Assembly: GCF_030813435.1 (NCBI RefSeq)
Contig: NZ_JAUSUG010000020.1
Location: 52,703-116,702 of the forward strand
Reading direction: 5' to 3'
From: Evansella vedderi
GTDB taxonomy: Bacteria > Bacillota > Bacilli > Bacillales > Salisediminibacteriaceae
DNA: 64,000 bases
The position numbers were made by a program, and so were the translations under genes. A model generated the notes under the pieces. The model had not been told where the DNA came from and searched no databases. It saw only the letters and a program-made list of their open reading frames with translations. Each line of letters begins with the position of its first letter. The first letter of the stretch is position 1. This document shows positions 1-7,766 of the stretch, one piece after another.

Positions 1-377
1 TCACCAACTCCACCAGGCACCTGCTGGGCTGCCCATAATCGAAACAGTAAATAAGCAGTGGAGCGTTCACTTGGGACAGCGATACGCTTACCTGTTAAAG
101 CAAAAGCATCCCCTGCTTCTTTTGTTAAAACCAGTGGACCGCAGCCTCTCCCTAGGGCACCACCGCAAGGGATGAGTACATAATCTGAATGAATATATGG
201 TAAGGCTGCGTAGGATATTTTCATAATATCTGCTTTATCTGCTTCTACAGCTAGATTATTTGTAATATTAATATCTGCGTACTCTACATCAAACTTTGGC
301 GTCCCAGGAATTAATCCATGGACTAACGCATGGAAAACAAATGTATCGTTTGGGCAGGGGGAAAATATGATTTTCAT
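1..377 (-). CDS. mqnD: 1,4-dihydroxy-6-naphthoate synthase, partial
   Basis: The first 125 residues are present; the gene runs off the left edge. MqnD converts cyclic dehypoxanthine futalosine to 1,4-dihydroxy-6-naphthoate in the futalosine route to menaquinone. The N-terminus reads MKIIFSPCPNDTFVFHALV; the SPCPNDTF-type opening is typical of MqnD, a periplasmic-binding-protein-like fold. A GGAGGTG site lies 5 bases before the ATG. The start overlaps the stop of the preceding mqnB gene by four bases (ATGA), so the two are probably translationally coupled. Confidence in the family is high; the catalytic C-terminal half cannot be seen. Confidence 0.9.
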   Translation of the reverse strand, partial: MKIIFSPCPNDTFVFHALVHGLIPGTPKFDVEYADINITNNLAVEADKADIMKISYAALPYIHSDYVLIPCGGALGRGCGPLVLTKEAGDAFALTGKRIAVPSERSTAYLLFRLWAAQQVPGGVG

Positions 378-1030
378 GTCAACACCTCCGGTAATACTGA
401 ACATGCCTTTCTTAATGATTGTAATGCTTCTTTAATGCGCCAAGCCTCCCTATCCCTAGGTCCAATGGGATTAGAAATGGCGCGTATTTCTAAAATGGGA
501 ATCTCCCGGTCCTTAGCAGCTGTGGCCACCCCAAACCCCTCCATTGCTTCTGCCGCAGCGTCCGGGAACCTAGCTTGCAATTGTAAAGCCGTTTCTAGCG
601 TACCAGTAACGGTAGATAAAGTTAGAATAGATCCATTATTAACGGAAAGCTCCGTTCCTTCCATGGCCTTGGTAACCTTCTCCACTAATCTAGAATCGAC
701 AGCAATCTTAGAAGACCCAAAGCCTAGTTCCTCTACACTGGAGAAACCTTCTCCAGTTTCGGCACCGAGATCAGCGGCAATAATTTCTTTTGCAACTACT
801 ATGGATTCCAAAGGAGCTTTTCCTGCAAAGCCACCTCCAATGCCAGCGCTAATTACCAGGTCATAGTCTTCCGTAGCTAATTGAGATGCTGTTCTTGCAG
901 CTGCTGAGGCCGGTCCTACCCCTGCTATGGCAACTTCAAAACTATTATTAGCTTCAAGACCTACCAATACAGCCTCCCTTTCCACTTCTACAGCAGTCAT
1001 GATTAGGATACGTTTATATTTTTTTACCAT
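374..1030 (-). CDS. mqnB: futalosine hydrolase
   Basis: 218 residues, a nucleoside-phosphorylase-like protein that removes hypoxanthine from futalosine. Visible features: N-terminal ILIMTAVEVEREAVLVGL, the glycine-rich VISAGIGGGFAG near residue 60, and DAAAEAMEGFG near residue 135, matching the nucleosidase M-x-E-G active-site region. The ATG at 1030 follows GGGGATG, a modest ribosome site. It overlaps mqnD by 4 bp and is the first visible gene of a left-reading operon. B. subtilis makes menaquinone through MenF-D-H-E-B-A-C, so this pair places the host among the Bacilli that use futalosine. A generic MTA/SAH nucleosidase is the alternative; the mqnD neighbour argues against it. Confidence 0.88.
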   Translation of the reverse strand: MVKKYKRILIMTAVEVEREAVLVGLEANNSFEVAIAGVGPASAAARTASQLATEDYDLVISAGIGGGFAGKAPLESIVVAKEIIAADLGAETGEGFSSVEELGFGSSKIAVDSRLVEKVTKAMEGTELSVNNGSILTLSTVTGTLETALQLQARFPDAAAEAMEGFGVATAAKDREIPILEIRAISNPIGPRDREAWRIKEALQSLRKACSVLPEVLT

Positions 1031-1177
1031 CTAAACATCCCCTTATGTATTGAAATTAAGGATGACATCATATGAGTATCATTCCCCCATTTGTCTCCTT
1101 TAAAGGTATCCCTCTTGTCCCTTAATTGTAAAGGGAAAAGGACGATATTTCCAATGGGGAGATATTTCTGAATTATC

Positions 1178-1206
1178 GTGACTTTAATGAAAGATTCTAG
1201 TATACT
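1178..1206 (+). promoter_or_regulatory. sigma-A-type promoter of the aspartokinase gene
   Basis: GTGACT (-35), a 17-bp spacer and TATACT (-10) at 1201. Transcription would begin near 1213. This excludes the in-frame GTG at 1178 as a start and supports the ATG at 1280. Confidence 0.6.
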
Positions 1207-1279
1207 TTATTTTAAAATTCCTTGTGAAAAATTAATTGATTTTATTTTTATACAGGTATGCGGAAAGGAAGTAGGGTTT

Positions 1280-2626
1280 ATGAAGGTTGTAAAGTTTGGC
1301 GGTAGCTCACTAGCCAGTGCCCAGCAGTTTCAAAAGGTAGGAAAAATTATTACAGATGATTCAGACAGACGAATTGTTATCGTATCAGCACCGGGGAAAC
1401 GTTATGATGATGATATTAAAATGACTGATTTACTCATCAGTCTTGCCAAAAGTGTCACGGAAGAGACCTATAATCCTAGATCGCTTCAATTAGTGATGGA
1501 CCGGTATGAGGAGATTATCTCAGAACTGAATCTTGATAAATCTCTTGTGGAAACAATCCGTGATGGATTAATTGACTTGATTGAGGAGTACCAGCAGGAT
1601 GAAGACCGGCTAATGGATGCCCTTAAGGCGAGTGGTGAGAATAATAATGCGAAGGTTATGGCCGCATATTTAAGCTCACTAGGGATGGAAGCTTCATATG
1701 TCTCCCCGAAAGAGGCAGGGATGGTCGTGACAAACGAGCCAGGGAATGCGAGAATTCTTCCAGAGGCTTATGAAAAAATTGCTTCCTTAAGAGACCGTGA
1801 AGGTATTTTAGTTATTCCAGGCTTTTTTGGCTATTCAAAACAGGGGCATATCGTAACCTTCCCAAGGGGTGGGTCGGATATTACTGGCTCCATTATAGCA
1901 GCAGGTGTAGAAGCGGATGAATACGAGAATTTCACAGATGTGGATTCCATTTATAGTGTGAATCCTAACCTAGTTAACAATCCTCGGGAAATTAAGGAGC
2001 TCACCTATCGTGAAATGCGAGAGCTGGCCTACTCAGGCTTTTCCGTCTTCCATGATGAAGCACTTCAGCCAGTGGTAAGTAAAGGAGTTCCTGTTTGTGT
2101 AAAAAACACGAACCACCCGGAAGCACCTGGAACTCGAATAGTGGGAAGCAGAACAGTAAACGGATATCCAGTTGTTGGAATTGCCAGTGATAAAGGTTTC
2201 TGCAGTATTAATATTACAAAATACTTGATGAACAGAGAAGTTGGCTTTGGCCGCCATTTATTAGAAATTTTGGAGGATGAACATATTTCTTATGAACACA
2301 CTCCTTCAGGGATAGATAATATGTCTGTTATTGTACGGGAAAACCAATTGGAGAACGGGAATGAAGAGAAAATCCTCCAACGCATTCGTAATGAACTCCT
2401 AGTGGATGATGTTCAAGTGGAAAAGGACCTTGCCATGGTGATGGTTGTAGGCGAAGGAATGGCGAAAACGGTTGGAATCGCCTCAAAAGCAACAACGGCT
2501 TTAATGGAGGCTGGAATAAATATTAAGATGATCAACCAAGGCTCATCTGAGGTTAGTATGATGTTTGGTGTAGATGCGGACCAAGTAGATCAAGCCGTCA
2601 CAAGCCTGTATCACGCATTCTTCTAA
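1280..2626 (+). CDS. yclM: aspartate kinase (monofunctional, YclM/ThrD-type)
   Basis: 448 residues. Phosphorylates L-aspartate with ATP, the entry to lysine, threonine, methionine and diaminopimelate synthesis. The amino-acid kinase domain opens with KVVKFGGSSLAS and carries the substrate loop FPRGGSDITGSIIAAG near residue 200. Two C-terminal ACT domains follow (about residues 305-448), the second with INIKMINQGSSEVSMMFGV, the usual allosteric site. The length fits the third B. subtilis aspartokinase (YclM/ThrD, about 454 residues) rather than the LysC alpha/beta type of about 408. The ATG at 1280 is chosen because an upstream in-frame GTG at 1178 falls inside the promoter. No lysine riboswitch is visible in the short leader. 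It stands alone, closed by a strong terminator. Confidence 0.92.
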   Translation: MKVVKFGGSSLASAQQFQKVGKIITDDSDRRIVIVSAPGKRYDDDIKMTDLLISLAKSVTEETYNPRSLQLVMDRYEEIISELNLDKSLVETIRDGLIDLIEEYQQDEDRLMDALKASGENNNAKVMAAYLSSLGMEASYVSPKEAGMVVTNEPGNARILPEAYEKIASLRDREGILVIPGFFGYSKQGHIVTFPRGGSDITGSIIAAGVEADEYENFTDVDSIYSVNPNLVNNPREIKELTYREMRELAYSGFSVFHDEALQPVVSKGVPVCVKNTNHPEAPGTRIVGSRTVNGYPVVGIASDKGFCSINITKYLMNREVGFGRHLLEILEDEHISYEHTPSGIDNMSVIVRENQLENGNEEKILQRIRNELLVDDVQVEKDLAMVMVVGEGMAKTVGIASKATTALMEAGINIKMINQGSSEVSMMFGVDADQVDQAVTSLYHAFF

Positions 2627-2627
2627 T

Positions 2628-2685
2628 AGAGACTGTTCAAAAAGTTCGGTTTTTGAGCTTTTTGAACAGTCTCTCTATTTTTTAA
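2628..2685 (+). terminator. intrinsic terminator after aspartokinase
   Basis: A 17-bp stem of AGAGACTGTTCAAAAAG type closes a TTCGGTTTTTGAGC apex and is followed by a T-rich run. The apex recurs in hairpins near 10785 and 46683. Confidence 0.85.
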
Positions 2686-2788
2686 AATAATTCACAATTT
2701 TTTCATTTTGAAGCGGTTTCAAGTAAAATAGATTTTGTAGTATTCTTCATTACTATCTAATCCGAGATTAAGAGGGAGGCCGTTTGGA

Positions 2789-3733
2789 ATGAAATACAGA
2801 AGGTTAGGAAGAACAGGTTTGAAGGTTAGTGAAATCAGTTTAGGAAGCTGGTTAACGTACGGAAAGACTGTAGAAGACAACATCGCAGAAAGAACGATAC
2901 ATAAAGCGTACGAATTAGGAATTAATTTCTTCGACTCTGCCAACGTTTACGAGAGAGGCGAAGGGGAACGGGTAATGGCCCAAGCGTTAAAGGAATATCC
3001 ACGGGAATCATATGTGATTACTACAAAAGCCTTTTGGCCGATGGGGGAAGGTCCAAACGATCGTGGGTTATCTAGAAAGCATGTGACAGAGCAGTTGCAT
3101 GCAAGCTTAAAGAGAATGAATTTAGACTATGTGGACATTTTTTACTGTCATCGCTATGACCCAGAAACACCAGTGGAAGAAACTTTACGTACGATTGATG
3201 ACCTTATTCGTCAAGGAAAAATTCTCTATGCCGGAGTTAGTGAATGGAGTGCTGCACAAATTGAAGAGGCTATGCGAGTAGCGGATAAATTTCTATTAGA
3301 TCGAATTGTCGTAAATCAGCCAGTTTATAATATGCTAAATCGCTATATTGAAAAGGAAGTTATACCTGTCAGCGAAAAATATGGTGTTGGTCAGGTAGTA
3401 TTCTCTCCATTAGCTCAAGGTGTGTTAACAGGTAAGTATAAAGGTGGCCAGGTTCCACAGGGTAGCCGAGCATCCAATGAATCTATTAATAATTTCATTA
3501 CAGGAATGCTAAATGAAGATGTGTTTACGAAAGTAGGTCAACTAGAACAAATAGCCAGCGAATTAGAAATTACATTACCTGAACTAGCTTTAGCTTGGAT
3601 TTTACGACAGCCAAATGTAGCCAGCGCATTGATAGGTGCCAGCAAACCGGAGCAAGTAGAACAAAATGTAAAAGCAATCGATGTTTCCCTATCAGCAGAA
3701 GTTCAAGCTAAAATAGAGGAAATTCTAGGATAA
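2789..3733 (+). CDS. aldo/keto reductase, Kv-beta-like family
   Basis: 314 residues, a cytosolic NADPH-dependent (beta/alpha)8-barrel oxidoreductase. The N-terminus MKYRRLGRTGLKVSEISLG is typical. D-x3-Y with YERGEGERV (about residue 50), the lysine in YVITTKAFWP and the histidine in DIFYCHRYDPETP give the D/Y/K/H tetrad. The C-terminal SALIGASKPEQVEQN is the NADP-binding motif. The length and the YERGEGE motif point to the potassium-channel beta-subunit-like subgroup (B. subtilis YrpG is a comparable protein). The ribosome site GAGGGAGG precedes the ATG. It is monocistronic between two terminators. The substrate cannot be inferred. Confidence 0.87.
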   Translation: MKYRRLGRTGLKVSEISLGSWLTYGKTVEDNIAERTIHKAYELGINFFDSANVYERGEGERVMAQALKEYPRESYVITTKAFWPMGEGPNDRGLSRKHVTEQLHASLKRMNLDYVDIFYCHRYDPETPVEETLRTIDDLIRQGKILYAGVSEWSAAQIEEAMRVADKFLLDRIVVNQPVYNMLNRYIEKEVIPVSEKYGVGQVVFSPLAQGVLTGKYKGGQVPQGSRASNESINNFITGMLNEDVFTKVGQLEQIASELEITLPELALAWILRQPNVASALIGASKPEQVEQNVKAIDVSLSAEVQAKIEEILG

Positions 3734-3746
3734 CTTTCTTCTAGCC

Positions 3747-3802
3747 AAAAATGGAGTTGATAACCGAATGTAACAGGCATTCGGCTCAACTCCATTTTTT
3801 TA
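3747..3802 (+). terminator. intrinsic terminator after aldo/keto reductase
   Basis: AATGGAGTTG pairs with CAACTCCATT, with an inner CCGAATG/CATTCGG stem, followed by a run of T. Confidence 0.88.
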
Positions 3803-3844
3803 TAAGAACAAAGTTAAGTACTTTGTCGAATCTGGCATCTGCGT

Positions 3845-4096
3845 TTATGAAGCAGGTAAGGGAAGAGGGAAGGAAGTTACCTGTCTCATAAAGCAAGTTA
3901 TGGAACAGGTAAAGGGGGAGGGAAGGTTGATACCTGTTTCATAATACGTTCATGGAACGGGAAAGGGGGAGGGAAGGGTAATACCTGTTTCATAATGCAT
4001 TTATGGAACGGGAAAGGGGAGAAGAAAGAGAGTTACCTGTTTCATAAGGAGTTTATGAAACAGGTAAAGGAATTGAAGCAAGCATACCTGTTCCAT
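3845..4096. repeat. five tandem palindromic units of about 52 bp (array 1)
   Basis: Five units begin at the ATG positions 3847, 3900, 3952, 4003 and 4055 (spacing 51-53 bp). Each has a left arm like ATGAAACAGGTA, a purine-only middle rich in GGGGAGGGAAG and a right arm like TACCTGTTTCAT, so every unit can fold as a hairpin. Arms vary (GGAACGGG, GAAGCAGG) but remain largely complementary. The array fills the space between the aldo/keto reductase terminator and the ABM gene. It shares period and design with the array at 63588-63911. Confidence 0.85.
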
Positions 4097-4190
4097 GAAG
4101 ACAGTTAAAGACACCTAGCTATGTACTAATTAGGTGTCTAAAATGATAGTTAATTAATTTATTGTCCTACAACTATCTCAATTGCTATTA

Positions 4191-4487
4191 TCACTGGGAT
4201 GTAGGAGACGCCTCAAATGTAACCACTCTCGGAGGTTCTTGAAAGAAATCCTTTGCTATCTCCCCAAATTCCTTAAAGTGCGAGGTTGCATTGTGAAAGT
4301 GAATAGATTCCATATCCTTCCACTCTTCTACCATAACAAAGGTATTTGGCTCATTAGTATGCTCATAAAGCTCATAACTAATATTTCCTTCTTCCCCTTG
4401 TGATCCACGGATCAGTGCTTGTACATGAGTTAGAAATTGCTCCCGATATTCTGGTCTTATCTTTAAATGTGCGTGAATAATATTCAA
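4191..4487 (-). CDS. antibiotic biosynthesis monooxygenase (ABM) domain protein
   Basis: 98 residues, one dimeric alpha/beta-barrel domain of the ABM/YgiN type. Visible are MNIIHAHLKIRPEYREQF, the ISYELYEHTNEPNTFVMVEEW strand region and HNATSHFKEF. Members are cofactor-free quinol or polyketide monooxygenases, or stress proteins of unknown substrate. It starts at TTG (4487), with AGGAGG a few bases upstream; no in-frame ATG gives a complete first strand. The next gene on the same strand, a hydroxyacid dehydrogenase, ends 85 bp further upstream, so co-transcription from that side is possible. The substrate is unknown. Confidence 0.8.
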   Translation of the reverse strand: MNIIHAHLKIRPEYREQFLTHVQALIRGSQGEEGNISYELYEHTNEPNTFVMVEEWKDMESIHFHNATSHFKEFGEIAKDFFQEPPRVVTFEASPTSQ

Positions 4488-4574
4488 GTTTCCTTCCTCC
4501 TATGTAAAAAATAATAAGGTTAACTTTTCAACAGAGCCTATTATATTTTTGTAAAATCATCTGCTAAAGATACA

Positions 4575-5537
4575 TTAATAGCCTTTTTTATAATCCACTA
4601 CATTAATGGATGGTGTCTTTCCTGCTAAATAATCTTTTAAATTTGGTATAAATATTTCTTCGAATAACCTTTTTGCATAATGTTCTGTGGATCCAGCGGT
4701 ATGGGGGGTAATAATAACATTATCCAGTTCCCATAAAACACTGCTTTCTGGCAATGGCTCTTTCTCAAATACATCCAGTCCAGCTCCGCCGATTTGCTCA
4801 TTCACTAAAGCATAGGTAAGGGCCTCTTCATTCACAATTTCTCCCCTGCCAATATTTATGAAAAAAGCAGCGTCTTTCATTAATTGAAATTGTTCTGAGT
4901 CAAATAAATGGAAGGTATCCTTTGTTAATGGCAATGTAACCACCACATAGTCACATCGTGGGAGAACCTCATTTAGTTGTTCAGTCGTATACATCTCATC
5001 CACATTTTCTTCCTCTTTAGAGGAATGACGAATGCCTATTACATGCATTCCGAAGGCCTTTGCTATTTTTGCAGTTTCTTTTCCAATGGCCCCAATCCCT
5101 AAAATTCCTATTGTCTTCCCATGGATTTCAAGGTTTAGATTAGCATGGTCCCATGTCTTTGTTTGCTGATTTCGGACATAGCTATGTATCTTCCTAGTTA
5201 ATCCAAGAATTAATGCAAAGATTGTTTCAGAGATGGGAAAGGCGTGGACGCCATTGGCACTAGTTAAAATCACATTTCTATTTTCGATTTCTTCCAAAGG
5301 CATGCTATTAACACCGGCACTCCAGCTTTGCAGCCAACGGAGCTTTGAATTTTCATGTAAACATTCCTTTTCTATACCCTTCTTCCATCCGGCAATAATC
5401 TCAGCATCCTCTATGTGGTTTTCCCAGATGTCACGATCCCTGCCCACAATGATCTCCCAATCAGGAATGACTTCTTTCACCTTCTCCACTAAATCTTGTT
5501 GAATGTTATGTGTAATTACTAATTTTCTATTTTTCAT
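4575..5537 (-). CDS. D-isomer specific 2-hydroxyacid dehydrogenase
   Basis: 320 residues, NAD(P)-dependent reduction of a 2-keto acid. The Rossmann motif GILGIGAIGKETAKIAKAFG lies near residues 143-162. The catalytic residues are the arginine in NIGRGEIVNEEAL, the glutamate in GLDVFEKEPLP and the histidine in VIITPHTAGSTEHYAKR. Length and C-terminus fit the glyoxylate/hydroxypyruvate reductase-like group. The N-terminal half is divergent (DWEIIVGRDRDIWENHIEDA), so substrate specificity is not predictable. An ATG start at 5537 is used; the ribosome site GGAGAGTTAAATA is weak to moderate. It is probably transcribed ahead of the ABM gene. Confidence 0.88.
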   Translation of the reverse strand: MKNRKLVITHNIQQDLVEKVKEVIPDWEIIVGRDRDIWENHIEDAEIIAGWKKGIEKECLHENSKLRWLQSWSAGVNSMPLEEIENRNVILTSANGVHAFPISETIFALILGLTRKIHSYVRNQQTKTWDHANLNLEIHGKTIGILGIGAIGKETAKIAKAFGMHVIGIRHSSKEEENVDEMYTTEQLNEVLPRCDYVVVTLPLTKDTFHLFDSEQFQLMKDAAFFINIGRGEIVNEEALTYALVNEQIGGAGLDVFEKEPLPESSVLWELDNVIITPHTAGSTEHYAKRLFEEIFIPNLKDYLAGKTPSINVVDYKKGY

Positions 5538-5725
5538 TATTTAACTCTCCATTCAAAGGGGAATTTACTTTTTATTTTAACAGAATATGAAGAAGGGAAG
5601 TAGTGTCACAAAATATTCATTTAAAAATGGTAAATAGTGTCCAAAATTTTTATAGCACATGGCATATTAACGTAGAATTACTTCCTAGCTTCTGCTCCTA
5701 CTATGGATAAATAGGAGGAATAAAA

Positions 5726-5791
5726 ATGAAGTGTAGAACATGTAAAGGATCTGGTACGTTAAAGTGCAGGAAAGGTACCTGGCCGATTTAA
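5726..5791 (+). CDS. mini-ORF, 21 aa, CxxCxGxG zinc-knuckle remnant
   Basis: Reads MKCRTCKGSGTLKCRKGTWP plus Ile, then stop. It has an excellent AGGAGG seven bases before the ATG. C-x2-C-x-G-x-G is the DnaJ-type zinc-finger half motif. In full-length relatives a second CxxCxGxG follows; here only one further Cys remains and the frame closes. It is either a truncated small zinc-finger gene or a very short peptide. A possible terminator lies about 60 bp downstream. Confidence 0.4.
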   Translation: MKCRTCKGSGTLKCRKGTWPI

Positions 5792-5850
5792 GCAATTGTT
5801 TAAGTCTAGTTAAAGCTTATTTCTCAAAAAATATAGTCATAAAAGTATAA

Positions 5851-5892
5851 ATGGTAGCAGGCCATACGGGTCCTGCTACCATTTTATTTTGT
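5851..5892. terminator. hairpin, probable terminator
   Basis: ATGGTAGCAGG pairs with CCTGCTACCAT, followed on the + strand by ATTTTATTTT. It could end the mini-ORF transcript. Confidence 0.65.
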
Positions 5893-6094
5893 TTTATAAA
5901 ATTCGTCTCCCGCGGTTAACCTTGCGGTATAGTTGTATAGATTTATTAGCCACACAAAATTTCGTGATCCAGATGTTAACGCGACACTTCTGTACTTTCT
6001 AATGGTACTAGCTTTCTCATGTAAAATAATTTACCTTTTTTAACGAGTTAGCGATTGGTTAACTAGGCAGTTCCTCTTTCTTCTATTGCTTTAT

Positions 6095-7525
6095 TCATAT
6101 TAATAATATAGCTATAATGGTTGCAATAAATAAACCTGCCATTACCGGAATAAAGTTTTGCCGGACTAAATCCATTGGTTTGACACCTGCTATTCCTGCA
6201 TCCGCTGCAACCCCGAAGGCCCATGCTGCCAGTGTTCCACCACCTGCGAAAATAGTAGCTACTTGCCCTATAGAAGCAAGGACGGCAATATCTAAACCAG
6301 CTCCACCTCCAATGCCTGCTGCAAGTGCCCCAACTAATGGCAATCCGGAAAAACCGGAACCATCCATTCCAGCAAGAATTGCGATAATCACCATTCCAAC
6401 AACGATTGTAATTGGGTTGCCATCAATGTGGTGAGCCATTGCTGTCCCTAGATCAAATAAAAATCCTGGTGCCCCTTCCCCAAGAACTTTTTCTGCGTGG
6501 TCTGGGTGACCTAACAAGAAAAATGCTGCAATTGGAATAATGGGAGCAAAGATCTTGATGGCAAAATAAAATCCTTCACGAATGTGCGTTACGATATTTT
6601 CAAAGGATTTCGTTCCTGTTGTGATAAAGGAGGAAATGAGCAATAAAGTAACGGCTGTTCCTCCAAGCAATGCAGTTGCGGAACCCCCTTGGATGGCGGC
6701 GTCTGGGTTAAAGAAGGCCCGGTAGAGCATTAGAAATACGACACTGAACAATACGAAGGGAACAAACATTGCAAGGAACTTCGTTTGTTTAGTTGGTTTC
6801 TTAATGCTATTAGTATCCCCGATTTCTAATGCTTCCTCTGACTGCATGTATTGCATTGTACCTGTTTTAATCCCTTTTCTTATTTTAAAATAAGCTAGGG
6901 TAATGGCCACCAATCCAACAGTTAATGAAAATAAAGCCGTATACGGTAAAATCTCACCGGAGCTCACTCCTGCTGCAGAGGAAGTAATCCCAGTAGCACC
7001 TTGAATGACTAAATCCCCAGACAGTGCCATTCCATGACCAAAAAGGTTAATGGCAATAGCTGCACCCATGGCAGGTAAGCCTGCTTTCATAGCTACGGGA
7101 ATAAGGACGGTACCAACAAGGGCAACGGCTGGCGTCGGCCAGAAAAACGTTGCGGCAATATACATCGCTCCGCCTAATACGAAAAAGGCGGTTGTGGGAT
7201 TAACCATTAATCGTTTTAATGGTGATACCATCAAAACATCTGCCCCCGTGGCCTGGAGGGATTTTAGCATGGCTACCATTAAGGCGATGACAAGCATAAT
7301 ATCAAAAAGAGTGATACCTGCATTTAAGAAAGCCTCAAATACCACCTGTGAGGAGGCGACAAAACTATCAATAAAAGGTTTATCCATATGATAAATGAAC
7401 CCTAATACAAATGTACCGATAATGGACGGCAGAACCACATCCCGCCGGAAAATCATGAATGTAAAAATTGCTAATATAACAAGAAGGAATACCCAGTGTG
7501 AAAGTGTTAAAGTAACCTGTTCCAT
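6095..7525 (-). CDS. polytopic permease, ion-transporter-like (substrate unknown)
   Basis: 476 residues, hydrophobic throughout, about 11-12 predicted membrane segments starting with WVFLLVILAIFTFMIF. Gly/Pro-rich loops such as FWPTPAVALVGTVLIP and SGDLVIQGATGITSSAAG (residues 130-185) and a second-half counterpart DGSGFSGLPLVGALAAG look like the paired re-entrant loops of secondary transporters of the ion-transporter/GntP/C4-dicarboxylate type. A cytoplasmic loop near residues 215-245 (KIRKGIKTGTMQYMQSEEAL) separates the halves. The family is not recognised with certainty. It starts at ATG 7525 with AAAGGAG. It is divergent from the ABC exporter and stands alone; no neighbour suggests its substrate. 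Confidence 0.6.
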   Translation of the reverse strand: MEQVTLTLSHWVFLLVILAIFTFMIFRRDVVLPSIIGTFVLGFIYHMDKPFIDSFVASSQVVFEAFLNAGITLFDIMLVIALMVAMLKSLQATGADVLMVSPLKRLMVNPTTAFFVLGGAMYIAATFFWPTPAVALVGTVLIPVAMKAGLPAMGAAIAINLFGHGMALSGDLVIQGATGITSSAAGVSSGEILPYTALFSLTVGLVAITLAYFKIRKGIKTGTMQYMQSEEALEIGDTNSIKKPTKQTKFLAMFVPFVLFSVVFLMLYRAFFNPDAAIQGGSATALLGGTAVTLLLISSFITTGTKSFENIVTHIREGFYFAIKIFAPIIPIAAFFLLGHPDHAEKVLGEGAPGFLFDLGTAMAHHIDGNPITIVVGMVIIAILAGMDGSGFSGLPLVGALAAGIGGGAGLDIAVLASIGQVATIFAGGGTLAAWAFGVAADAGIAGVKPMDLVRQNFIPVMAGLFIATIIAILLI

Positions 7526-7700
7526 CGTAATCTCCTTTCGGATGAGTTTAGGTTAAATTGTTCACCATACTGTATGGTTTTGCCTGGGTATGTGTTCCTG
7601 ATGAAAAAGCCTAATGGAGACGTTTCGATCTTAGTAATGAACGTATGGGGCTTAGTGGAGGCATGAAAAGTCTTGCAAATATCTACATATTTAATTTTCA

Positions 7701-7729
7701 TTGATTAATATGCTTGTTCCCTCTATAAT
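7701..7729 (+). promoter_or_regulatory. sigma-A-type promoter of the ABC exporter gene
   Basis: TTGATT (-35), a 17-bp spacer and TATAAT (-10). The predicted transcript starts near 7736, about 30 bases before the TTG start. Confidence 0.7.
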
Positions 7730-7766
7730 CCATATATACGTTTTCGAAAATAAGGGAGTGGCAGCT

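Larger units (their letters stand above)
5538..6094. other. intergenic region with one mini-ORF and one hairpin
   Basis: Apart from the 21-codon ORF at 5726 and the hairpin at 5851, no gene was recognised. The stretch 5900-6090 shows no convincing start, RNA or repeat. Confidence 0.5.

Noticed and set aside
1031..1279. Lysine riboswitch ahead of aspartokinase
   Set aside because: The predicted leader is only about 67 nt, and no L-box helices or terminator were found.
3830..3840. Spo0A box (TTTGTCGAAT)
   Set aside because: A single short match with no promoter nearby; expected by chance in a window of this size.
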